Shown here: positions 1 through 7,576 of the stretch, in pieces
Layout: every line of letters begins with the position of its first letter
Position numbering within the stretch: position 1 is the stretch's first letter
From: Flavobacteriales bacterium
GTDB taxonomy: Bacteria; Bacteroidota; Bacteroidia; Flavobacteriales_D; CAJJDF01
Assembly: GCA_018609055.1 (NCBI GenBank)
Contig: JABAYJ010000009.1
Span: 183,761 to 247,760, forward strand
Direction: 5' to 3'
DNA: 64,000 nucleotides
The notes under the pieces: model-generated
The model's database searches: none
Seen by the model: only the letters and a program-made list of their open reading frames with translations
Told to the model about the DNA's origin: nothing
Made by a program: the position numbers and the translations under genes

Positions 1-1
1 G

Positions 2-412
2 TATTCAACTGCCGGATCATATCAAGTTACGTTAAGTATTATGGATTCATTATCGGGATGTACCAATTTTTATCATGATACTATTACTGTTGATTCAGCT
101 GGAATTTTAAGAGCAGGTTTTGGACTAACAGTTATTAATGCTAATTCAGTTGGAGTTGAGGAAAATAGCAATCTTGCTAATTTTAAATTGTACCCTAACC
201 CAGCATCTGATTTTGTAACAATTCAATTTGAAGAAACTCAATTAACTAACGTTATTCAATTAATTGATATAAGTGGGAAATTAGTTTATACTGAAATTAT
301 TACAGGAAAAGAATTTGTAACTATTAATATACAAGCTTTTGAAGCAGGAGTTTATATAGTTCGAATGAGAAATGAACTAGGGCAAAACAACAAAAGATTA
401 GTTATTAAATAA
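2..412 (+). CDS. T9SS-sorted surface or secreted protein, C-terminal part
   Basis: The reading frame is open from the first bases of the window, so the gene starts upstream and only about 136 residues are visible. The first 35 visible residues look like the end of a PKD/immunoglobulin-like domain (YSTAGSYQVTLSI, then a DTITV strand). After a short linker comes a typical type A T9SS sorting tail of about 75 residues: KLYPNPASDFVTI, then GKLVY, then GVYIVRM and a basic end (NKRLVIK). In this family the tail directs export across the outer membrane by the Por machinery and is then cleaved. What the cargo does cannot be told from this piece. Confidence 0.9.
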   Translation, partial: YSTAGSYQVTLSIMDSLSGCTNFYHDTITVDSAGILRAGFGLTVINANSVGVEENSNLANFKLYPNPASDFVTIQFEETQLTNVIQLIDISGKLVYTEIITGKEFVTINIQAFEAGVYIVRMRNELGQNNKRLVIK

Positions 413-428
413 GTAGATTTTTTAAACT

Positions 429-743
429 TTAACCGTTATATTTTCTCATATTTCTTCTGTAGGTTCTTTTCTTTTTTCTGATGAGTTGTCTCTTTTCCTT
501 TTTAGATAAAGAAGGGCAACATTCGCAATTAAAAGTGCAACAATCATGACTGTGAAAACAATCAGGATCTATGTTTTCTAATTCAACACTTACTAGCTGA
601 GCATCACCAATTTTTACTTTTTTGTTAAAAGTCTTATTGGTATCATTAACTGAGAAAATAAAGTCTTTTCGTCTTAAACTGTCTGGACAACATTCGCAAA
701 AAGTAGTTTCGCAACAATTATGACCATGAGCACAGCCAGCCAT
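429..743 (-). CDS. Small protein with two copies of a Cys/His motif and a basic tail
   Basis: I do not recognise this 104-residue protein. It has the same motif at both ends of a roughly 40-residue middle segment: C-x-H-x-H-x-C-C-x(3-4)-C-x-C-C-P at residues 4-20 and 62-77. Together these give 12 cysteines and 4 histidines. The last 25 residues are strongly basic (KKEKRQLIRKKKRTYRR). There is no signal peptide, so a cytoplasmic location is likely. The motif spacing suggests metal binding, but that is inference. It lies 9 bases downstream of another Cys/His-rich gene on the same strand, so the two are probably co-transcribed. Confidence 0.7.
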   Translation of the reverse strand: MAGCAHGHNCCETTFCECCPDSLRRKDFIFSVNDTNKTFNKKVKIGDAQLVSVELENIDPDCFHSHDCCTFNCECCPSLSKKEKRQLIRKKKRTYRRNMRKYNG

Positions 744-752
744 AAGTATTTC

Positions 753-1442
753 TTACATTTTGGTAATCGAATCCTTTATGTAGTTTTTTCTATAAACTGA
801 ATCATACTGCATTTTAGAACTGTGTAAGCATTGGTAACAAGCTAAGTCAAGATTCATATCCCGACCATGTTCGCAGGTGTCAGGGCCATTTATTTTTAAT
901 AGAATTTGTTTTTCTATTTCCTCATTATTTTCTTCGTAACATATATCACAAGGTTGTGCAATCCCTTTGTTATGACCTTTGTTGCATTTTTGATTATACC
1001 ATAAATCAGAGCCGGTTAGAATCTTATCGACTCTTACTAAATGGTATTCATAGTAATAGCCCCATGAAGAGTTTCCAACGGAAGTATATATATAAAATCC
1101 CGTAAGAATAAAAGCAGAGTCACCATATTGTGATGCTATATGTTGTTTGGAGTCTTCTTCATTGAATATTTTTTCGTGAGGACCTTCATAAAAATTCTTC
1201 TTTCCAATTTTCACTAACTTATAATTAATTCCCGAATCAATTTTTGTAATGGATCTTTGAAAGTTTAATCCAGAGTTTATCGAAGCTGAATCATTTTGCC
1301 ATTTAAGTTTTGTCCTTACACTATCTTCAATTTCAACTAATATATGCTCCTGTTTATCTGATGTTACATCTTGCGAAATTCCACAATCAGTGAATGATAG
1401 TAGGAAAAATAGTGTTATTGATATTTTGAACATAATTTTCAT
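753..1442 (-). CDS. Exported protein with duplicated C-H-C-C motifs
   Basis: This 229-residue protein of unknown function begins with a hydrophobic signal (KISITLFFLLSF). Cys20 follows, but the residues before it (F-T-D) are a poor lipobox, so secretion or lipidation are both possible. The C-terminal third carries two related putative metal sites: C153-x3-H157-x7-C165-x2-C168 and C190-x-H192-x9-C202-x2-C205. The spacing resembles zinc-ribbon or cytochrome-like clusters without being a CxxCH heme motif. The neighbour downstream also has a duplicated Cys/His motif, which suggests a shared metal-related role (inference). Confidence 0.65.
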   Translation of the reverse strand: MKIMFKISITLFFLLSFTDCGISQDVTSDKQEHILVEIEDSVRTKLKWQNDSASINSGLNFQRSITKIDSGINYKLVKIGKKNFYEGPHEKIFNEEDSKQHIASQYGDSAFILTGFYIYTSVGNSSWGYYYEYHLVRVDKILTGSDLWYNQKCNKGHNKGIAQPCDICYEENNEEIEKQILLKINGPDTCEHGRDMNLDLACYQCLHSSKMQYDSVYRKNYIKDSITKM

Positions 1443-1552
1443 GTGTCTAATTTAGATAAAAGCAGACCTATTTTTTTCATTTTTAAAATCTTTAACAATA
1501 ATCTTGACTTCAACTTTCAATTCAATCACAACTTCATTACCTTAGTAAACCA

Positions 1553-1573
1553 ATGCAAAACGAAGTTTTGCAT
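1553..1573. other. Perfect inverted repeat upstream of ettA
   Basis: ATGCAAAAC and GTTTTGCAT form a 9-base-pair stem around a GAA loop. It lies 41 bases before the ettA start, inside a 172-base gap between divergent genes. No T-run follows on the plus strand, so it looks more like an operator or an RNA leader hairpin than a terminator. Function unknown. Confidence 0.5.
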
Positions 1574-1614
1574 AAATTATTGACTAAACACTAACGACTA
1601 ATTACTTTATAAAA

Positions 1615-3303
1615 ATGTCAGACGATAAAAAAATAATATTCTCGATGGATCGAGTGAATAAAACCACTCCATCGGGTCAGCATATTCTTAAAGATATTTA
1701 CCTTTCTTTTTTCTACGGAGCCAAAATTGGAATCCTTGGACTTAACGGTTCTGGAAAATCTACAGTAATGAAAATTATTGCAGGTTTGGATAAGGATTAT
1801 CAGGGAGAAGTTGTGTTTCAGGATGGATACACGGTAGGATATTTACCTCAAGAACCAAAATTAGATCCAACAAAAACAGTTAAAGAAATTGTACAAGAAG
1901 GAGTTCAGAGCACAATGGATATTTTGGCTGAGTATGAGGAAATCAATAATAAATTCATGAGCGAAGAAATCATGAATGATCCTGATAAAATGAATGACTT
2001 GATAGAACAACAAGGAAAAGTTCAGGAACAAATTGATCATTTAGATGCCTGGGATATTGATAGTAAACTAGAGCAAGCAATGGGAGCGTTAAGAACACCA
2101 GAAGGTCATGTTTCAGTAGAGAATTTATCTGGAGGTGAATTAAGAAGAGTTGCTTTGTGTAGACTTTTATTAAAAAACCCAGATGTACTGTTGTTGGATG
2201 AGCCAACTAACCACTTGGATACTGAATCGGTACAATGGTTGGAGCAACATTTACAACAATACAAGGGAACTGTGATTGCAGTAACTCACGATAGATTTTT
2301 CTTGGATAATATAGCAGGATGGATTCTTGAATTGGATAGAGGAAAAGGGATTCCTTGGAAAGGGAACTATTCATCTTGGATGGATCAAAAATTAAAGAGA
2401 TTACAACAAGAGGAAAAAAGTGAGAGTAAGAGACAAAAGCACTTACAAAGAGAGTTGGAATGGGTGAATCAAAACCCAAAAGGAAGAAGAGCGAAAAACA
2501 AAGCGCGTATAGCTAATTACGAACAAATGTTAAGTCAGAAGTCTTCTGAAAAAGAAGATATTTTGGAAATTCCAATTCCTAATGGACCAAGATTAGGGAA
2601 AGAAGTAATACAAGCGACAAATGTGGCTAAAGCATTTGGGGATAAAGTATTGTATGATGATTTGAATTTTAAATTACCTCCAGCTGGAATTGTAGGGATT
2701 ATTGGTCCTAACGGAGCAGGAAAAACTACTATGTTCCGAATGATAATGGGAGAAGATACTCCAGACTCAGGAGAATTTAAAGTAGGAGAAACTGTGAAAA
2801 TTGGTTATGTAGATCAAAAACATAAAGACATGGACCCTGAAAAAACGGTTTATGAAGTTGTTTCTGGAGGAGCAGATAATATTGAAATAGGAGGGGAGAA
2901 GATTAATGCAAGGTCTTACATATCTAGATTTAATTTTGGTGGAAATAGCCAAAGTAAAAAGATAAAAGTCTTATCCGGGGGAGAAAGAAACAGGTTGCAC
3001 TTAGCAATGACTTTGAAAACAGAAGCTAACGTATTGTTACTGGATGAGCCAACCAATGATTTAGATGTAAATACATTGAGAGCATTGGAAGAAGGAATCC
3101 AAAACTTTGCAGGTTGTGCGGTAATTATTTCTCACGACAGGTGGTTCTTAGAAAGAATATGTACACATATTCTTGCTTTTGAAAACGACTCGGAGGTTTA
3201 TTACTTTGAAGGAACTTACGAAGAATACGAAGAGAATAAATTGAAGAGATTAGGGAATACAGTGCCAACAAGAGTTAAGTATAAAAAGTTGTTACGAGAT
3301 TAA
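1615..3303 (+). CDS. ettA: ABC-F ATPase, energy-dependent translational throttle EttA
   Basis: This cytoplasmic ATPase of 562 residues matches the length of EttA. It has two ABC cassettes and no membrane segments. Cassette 1 has Walker A GLNGSGKS (residues 42-49), a signature LSGGE and Walker B LLLDEPTNHLD. Cassette 2 has GPNGAGKTT, LSGGERNRL and LLLDEPTNDLD. Between them lies the charged ABC-F linker, with the basic segment NPKGRRAKNKARI that in EttA contacts the ribosome and tRNA in the E site. Known EttA proteins gate the first peptide bond according to the ATP/ADP ratio. The gene appears to be alone after a hairpin-bearing leader, with an SPFH-protein gene 37 bases downstream. Confidence 0.93.
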   Translation: MSDDKKIIFSMDRVNKTTPSGQHILKDIYLSFFYGAKIGILGLNGSGKSTVMKIIAGLDKDYQGEVVFQDGYTVGYLPQEPKLDPTKTVKEIVQEGVQSTMDILAEYEEINNKFMSEEIMNDPDKMNDLIEQQGKVQEQIDHLDAWDIDSKLEQAMGALRTPEGHVSVENLSGGELRRVALCRLLLKNPDVLLLDEPTNHLDTESVQWLEQHLQQYKGTVIAVTHDRFFLDNIAGWILELDRGKGIPWKGNYSSWMDQKLKRLQQEEKSESKRQKHLQRELEWVNQNPKGRRAKNKARIANYEQMLSQKSSEKEDILEIPIPNGPRLGKEVIQATNVAKAFGDKVLYDDLNFKLPPAGIVGIIGPNGAGKTTMFRMIMGEDTPDSGEFKVGETVKIGYVDQKHKDMDPEKTVYEVVSGGADNIEIGGEKINARSYISRFNFGGNSQSKKIKVLSGGERNRLHLAMTLKTEANVLLLDEPTNDLDVNTLRALEEGIQNFAGCAVIISHDRWFLERICTHILAFENDSEVYYFEGTYEEYEENKLKRLGNTVPTRVKYKKLLRD

Positions 3304-3340
3304 TTTTCGTACATTACATAAAATAAAATAAAAAATAAAC

Positions 3341-4186
3341 ATGGCACAACCAGAATTTGAAATACCAAAACTAACCAAAGGAGGATTATTTGGAGTAGGA
3401 GGGATTATATTAGTAATACTTGTTTTATTTGCACTTTGGAAATCATCAGTCAATATTGGATATGGTGAGGCAGGAGTGTTATTTAAAACATTAGGAGGTG
3501 GAGTTGTAACTGATTCTGAGCCATTGGGCGAAGGGTTTAAAATAATTGCTCCATGGAATAAAGTATTTAAATACAATACAAAGCAACAAGAGTTGTTTCA
3601 AAAAGAAATGAAAGTTTTGTCTTCAAATGGATTGGAGATTAAATTGGATATTTCGGTTTTATATCAACCTCAATTGAAGAATTTAGGAATGCTTCATCAA
3701 ACAAAAGGAACTGGTTATGTAGATAACGTAATTATTCCTGAGATTAGAGCAGTAGCAAGAAGTGTTGTGGGAAGATATACTCCAGAGCAATTATATTCTA
3801 CAAAGAGAGATGCAATTCAGAATGAGATTTTTGAGGAAATGAAGAAAAAAGTGGAAAAGCAATACGTACAATTGAATGCGGTATTGGTAAGAAACGTTAC
3901 TCTTCCAGTGAAAATTAAGAATTACATTGAAAAGAAATTAGGGCAAGAGCAAGAAACTTTGGAATATGAGTTTAGACTTGAAAAAGCTAAAAAAGAAGCC
4001 GAAAGACAAAGAATTGACGCAACTGGAAAAGCTGAAGCAAATAAAATTTTAAGTGCTTCGTTAACGGATAAAATTCTTAAAGAAAAAGGAATTGAAGCAA
4101 CATTAGAGCTTTCAAAATCTCCTAATTCTAAAGTAGTAATTATTGGTGGAGCAGATGGAATGCCAATAATACTAGGAGATAACTAA
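3341..4186 (+). CDS. Prohibitin-like SPFH-domain membrane protein
   Basis: This 281-residue protein has a short cytoplasmic N-terminus, one membrane segment at about residues 17-37 (GGIILVILVLFALWK) and a prohibitin/SPFH (band 7) domain (INIGYGEAGVLFKTLGG, then RAVARSVVGRYTPEQLYSTKRDAIQ). A charged coiled-coil region follows (LEYEFRLEKAKKEAERQRIDATGKAEA). Family members form large ring oligomers on membranes and often interact with the FtsH protease. No ftsH or NfeD partner is nearby. It is followed by a strong terminator and is probably co-transcribed with ettA. Confidence 0.88.
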   Translation: MAQPEFEIPKLTKGGLFGVGGIILVILVLFALWKSSVNIGYGEAGVLFKTLGGGVVTDSEPLGEGFKIIAPWNKVFKYNTKQQELFQKEMKVLSSNGLEIKLDISVLYQPQLKNLGMLHQTKGTGYVDNVIIPEIRAVARSVVGRYTPEQLYSTKRDAIQNEIFEEMKKKVEKQYVQLNAVLVRNVTLPVKIKNYIEKKLGQEQETLEYEFRLEKAKKEAERQRIDATGKAEANKILSASLTDKILKEKGIEATLELSKSPNSKVVIIGGADGMPIILGDN

Positions 4187-4210
4187 ACTAATATTTAATC
4201 TAATTATGCA

Positions 4211-4240
4211 AAGGACTTCAGAAATGAAGTCCTTTTTCTT
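4211..4240 (+). terminator. Rho-independent terminator after the SPFH gene
   Basis: A perfect 10-base-pair stem, AAGGACTTCA and TGAAGTCCTT, encloses a GAAA loop. A T-rich tail (TTTCTT) follows. It separates the SPFH gene from the sulP promoter. Confidence 0.85.
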
Positions 4241-4274
4241 TTGGATACAATTCTAATAAAAATCAGTAGTTTTG
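4241..4274 (+). promoter_or_regulatory. Bacteroidota-type promoter for the SulP transporter gene
   Basis: The -7 element TAGTTTTG fits TAnnTTTG exactly. A TTG lies 23 bases upstream, at the long end of the usual range. It sits directly after the terminator and 26 bases before the start codon. Confidence 0.5.
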
Positions 4275-4299
4275 CACTCTGATAAAGAACAACACGCAC

Positions 4300-5880
4300 A
4301 TGAACAAGTATTTTAATCTATTTGATTTTTCTCAAAAAGTAAATTATAAAAACGAAGTCTTAGCAGGATTAACTGTAGCAATGACAATGATTCCTGAATC
4401 ATTGATGTTTGCAATTCTTGCAGGGTTTTCTCCATTGGTAGGTTTATATGGAGCTTTTATTATGGGATTAGTAACTGCAATTTTTGGAGGAAGACCAGGT
4501 TTAATTTCTGGTGGAGCAGGAGCAACAGTTGTTGTAATTATGGCCTTAATGGCTTCACATGGATTGGAGTATGTTTTTGGAGCAATAGTTTTGGCAGGAG
4601 TTATTCAGTTGATTGTTGGAATACTAAAACTCGGAAAATTTATTCGATTAGTTCCTCAACCAGTAATGTTTGGGTTTGTAAACGGATTGGCCATTATCAT
4701 TTTTATGGCTCAAATGGATCAATTTAAAATTGGAGTAGGAGATGCAGCTACTTGGCTTACTGGACCTACAATGTATACAATGTTAGGTTTAGTATTATTT
4801 ACAATTGCTATTATTGTAATCGTACCAAAATTTACTAAAGCAGTTCCAGCTTCATTAATTGCAATTATTGTGGTTTTTATACTTGTTTATTTTTTAAATA
4901 TTGAAACGAAACAAGTAGTAGATATTATAAATCAAGATACTTTGCCTGGTGAAGATCTTAAGTCATTAAGTGGTTCTCTTCCATCTTTTCATATTCCTGA
5001 GATCTCTTTTACTTGGGAAGATTTTAAAGTGATATTTCCTTATGGATTGATAATGGCTGCAGTTGGTCTTACAGAAGGATTGTTGACACTTAACTTAGTA
5101 GATGAAATAACAGGAACTAAAGGAAACAGTAACAGAGAATGTCTGGCTCAAGGAAGTGCCAATATTTTGAATGGATTTTTTGGTGGAATGGGAGGTTGCC
5201 CAATGATTGCACAAACTTTAGTGAACCTGTCTGCAGGCTCAAGAGCAAGACTATCTGGTATAATTGCTGCATTAACAATTTTAATAATAATCTTATTTGG
5301 AGCTCCAGTAATAGAACTTGTACCAATTGCAGCATTAGTTGGTGTAATGGTAATGGTTGCTGTAGGAACCTTTGAATGGGCTAGTTTTAAAGCTTTAAGA
5401 AGAATGCCTAAGTCAGATATTTTTGTAATGATTTTAGTAACCCTAATTACTGTATTCTTACACAATTTAGCATTAGCTGTATTAATAGGAGTTATTATCT
5501 CTGCATTAGTATTTGCTTGGGAAAGTGCCAAACGAATTAGAGCAAGAAAATACATTGATGAAGATGGTGTGAAGCACTACGAAATATACGGACCTTTGTT
5601 CTTTGGTTCGGTTACTACATTTAATGAGAAATTTGATGTAGCTAACGATCCAGAAGAAATTATTATAGATTTTAAAGAAAGTAGAGTTTCTGACATGTCT
5701 GCTATTGAGACGTTAAATAAATTGACAGAAAGATACCTTCAAGCTGGTAAAAAACTTCACTTAAAACACTTGTCTCCAGATTGTATTCAGTTGCTAGAGA
5801 ATGCCGAAAAAGTAATTGATGTAAATGTAATGGAAGATCCTACTTATAGAGTTTTAGGAGCTGAAGCTAAAGTTAACTAG
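4300..5880 (+). CDS. SulP (SLC26) family inorganic anion transporter
   Basis: This inner-membrane transporter has 526 residues. It begins with the SulP signature region (NEVLAGLTVAMTMIPESLMFAILAGFSPLVGLYGAF) and has about 12 hydrophobic segments up to residue 410. A cytoplasmic STAS domain follows (EEIIIDFKESRVSDMSAIETLNKL). Known relatives carry sulfate, bicarbonate, chloride or dicarboxylates. The substrate cannot be read from the sequence, and no sulfate-assimilation or carbonic anhydrase gene is adjacent. The last 8 bases overlap the end of the convergent neighbour. Confidence 0.9.
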   Translation: MNKYFNLFDFSQKVNYKNEVLAGLTVAMTMIPESLMFAILAGFSPLVGLYGAFIMGLVTAIFGGRPGLISGGAGATVVVIMALMASHGLEYVFGAIVLAGVIQLIVGILKLGKFIRLVPQPVMFGFVNGLAIIIFMAQMDQFKIGVGDAATWLTGPTMYTMLGLVLFTIAIIVIVPKFTKAVPASLIAIIVVFILVYFLNIETKQVVDIINQDTLPGEDLKSLSGSLPSFHIPEISFTWEDFKVIFPYGLIMAAVGLTEGLLTLNLVDEITGTKGNSNRECLAQGSANILNGFFGGMGGCPMIAQTLVNLSAGSRARLSGIIAALTILIIILFGAPVIELVPIAALVGVMVMVAVGTFEWASFKALRRMPKSDIFVMILVTLITVFLHNLALAVLIGVIISALVFAWESAKRIRARKYIDEDGVKHYEIYGPLFFGSVTTFNEKFDVANDPEEIIIDFKESRVSDMSAIETLNKLTERYLQAGKKLHLKHLSPDCIQLLENAEKVIDVNVMEDPTYRVLGAEAKVN

Positions 5881-6778
5881 GTGGAGTCATAATTCCATCA
5901 ATTGAAATTCCTAGCTTAAGATTCACCAAAATCTCATGCAATGTTTCTGCAGCTAATCCATGAAGTACTAAGCGATAAGCAGCACTATAAGTAGAAGTTG
6001 GAACCATTGGATGCTTATTGTTTACTAATCCTAGGTGACCTGGAGTCCCCAAAATTTGCGAAGTATAAATTGCGATCGTTTCATCTAATTGTAAAGAGTT
6101 TGAAGCTCTTTCAAAGTCATTGGCCGTAAGGAATAATTGATAAAATGGAGTGAATAACTCAATTGCTGATCTTAAATCCAATATGTTAGTCCATTTATCA
6201 GGGAATTCAATGTGATCAAATTGATCTTCTGATATCATTGAAAGATTTAATTTTTCTGCTTTACCAACAGTTTTTCCTTTTAATGATAATTCTTTGTTTA
6301 GGTTGATTATGAAATTGTATAAATTCAAATCATGATCTAAAAAAATATCATCCTTTACATCATTAAAATCATGTGGTTTTATTGGACTTGTTTTAACCGA
6401 TACTCCCTCGATATTCCCTGCAATAAACTCTAGTACTTCACTACCTACATGAAAATGCCTAAAGATTAATAAATTTGCATCTTTGCTTACAAAATGCTTC
6501 AATCCCCAAGCCAATATTTTATGCAACACTTTGGAGGAGTTGAACAAACGTGGTAGAAAGAACTTAAAAAGATGAATAAAAAACATAGCGATTTTACTCG
6601 TTATTCTAATAATCGGCTGAAGGTATCTACCTGATTTTGAGTCATTATCTCGCATCAAAGCAACCTTTGTCTTTTTATTAATAGGAATGCTATTATCCAA
6701 ATACATAGCTAACCAAGGATTAGGATCTCTTGGGTCGTGATTTTTAATATCTATATCTTCTGACTTTTTCATACTCAT
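5873..6778 (-). CDS. Unknown protein, last gene of the lipid-type cluster
   Basis: I do not recognise a family with confidence. The 301 residues contain a hydrophobic or amphipathic stretch at about 58-80 (ITSKIAMFFIHLFKFFLPRLF) and a His/Glu-rich segment (RHFHVGSEVLEF). Two acidic motifs follow (FLDHDLNLYNF and LDETIAIYTSQI). There is no signal peptide. It is translationally coupled to the desaturase by an ATGA overlap, which indicates a role in the same pathway. The clustered His, Glu and Asp residues could bind metal, but they could also be structural. Convergent overlap with the SulP gene leaves no terminator space. Confidence 0.75.
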   Translation of the reverse strand: MSMKKSEDIDIKNHDPRDPNPWLAMYLDNSIPINKKTKVALMRDNDSKSGRYLQPIIRITSKIAMFFIHLFKFFLPRLFNSSKVLHKILAWGLKHFVSKDANLLIFRHFHVGSEVLEFIAGNIEGVSVKTSPIKPHDFNDVKDDIFLDHDLNLYNFIINLNKELSLKGKTVGKAEKLNLSMISEDQFDHIEFPDKWTNILDLRSAIELFTPFYQLFLTANDFERASNSLQLDETIAIYTSQILGTPGHLGLVNNKHPMVPTSTYSAAYRLVLHGLAAETLHEILVNLKLGISIDGIMTPPS

Positions 6779-7575
6779 TTTTTTTCTTTGCGAACTTTAA
6801 TGTCTGAAGCTATTCCTAGTTTCTCTAACATCAATATAATATACCAAGATAGGTCAATCCTACCTTTTTTGAAACCTAGTTTGGCACTTGATGGAAATAA
6901 ATGATGATCTGCATGCCAGCCATCACCTAAAGTCAATATCGCTATTATTGCGTTATTTCTTGCTGCTCCTTTTTTGTTTTCTTTTAATTGTTCTCCAAAT
7001 AAATGAGATATACTATCAATTGAATCTCCCAAATTATAAATAATCACCAAAGTTACACTCCAAGCAATCACTCCATTTACACCCCAAAGGTTATAAGTAA
7101 ATAGAATTGGAAGTACCAAATGAGCAAAAACTATACATCTGAATACAAGAGGTTCACTTATCCAGTTTAAGAATTTATCTTCAGCTACATCTCTAGCCAA
7201 CTTGTTGTGTTCTTGGTTAGAAATTGGTCTGTTAATCGCATCAATTCCCATTCTTATTGGTCCAGCAATTGAATATAAAAAACAAATAATTGGATTTCTT
7301 GAATTGATGTACCAACCGCAATGTGCATACCAAAATCCACTAACAATAGGGGAGTGGGGATCCAGTTCTTCGTCTGTGTGCATATGATGAGACCTGTGAT
7401 TTCCTACCCACTGAATAGGAGTGCCCGCTGGTAATCCAAGAACAATAAGCGTTCTGAAAAACCAAGGTTTTAACTTTAATGCTTTGTGCGTAAGGCACCT
7501 ATGATAGCCAATCACAACTACCAATCCTGCCAATAGGTAATAACAAAAACAAAATATGAAGAGACTCCAAGTCAT
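6775..7575 (-). CDS. Membrane fatty acyl desaturase (delta-9 type)
   Basis: This integral-membrane di-iron desaturase of 266 residues has the three histidine boxes of the acyl-CoA/acyl-lipid desaturase family: H25-x4-H30 (HRCLTH), H60-x2-H63-H64 (HRSHH) and H221-x2-H224-H225 (HADHH in GDGWHADHHLFP). Hydrophobic segments lie at the N-terminus, around 40-55 and around 143-182. It would insert a double bond into a long acyl chain using oxygen and an electron donor that is not encoded nearby. It starts 1 base after the ketosynthase-fusion stop and overlaps the next gene by ATGA. Clustering argues for a dedicated rather than housekeeping desaturase. Confidence 0.9.
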   Translation of the reverse strand: MTWSLFIFCFCYYLLAGLVVVIGYHRCLTHKALKLKPWFFRTLIVLGLPAGTPIQWVGNHRSHHMHTDEELDPHSPIVSGFWYAHCGWYINSRNPIICFLYSIAGPIRMGIDAINRPISNQEHNKLARDVAEDKFLNWISEPLVFRCIVFAHLVLPILFTYNLWGVNGVIAWSVTLVIIYNLGDSIDSISHLFGEQLKENKKGAARNNAIIAILTLGDGWHADHHLFPSSAKLGFKKGRIDLSWYIILMLEKLGIASDIKVRKEKK

Positions 7576-7576
7576 A

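Noticed and set aside
5148..5555. Minus-strand open frame of 135 codons inside the SulP gene
   Set aside because: It lies fully opposite a strong, conserved transporter gene, with no own start context and a low-complexity translation typical of shadow frames.
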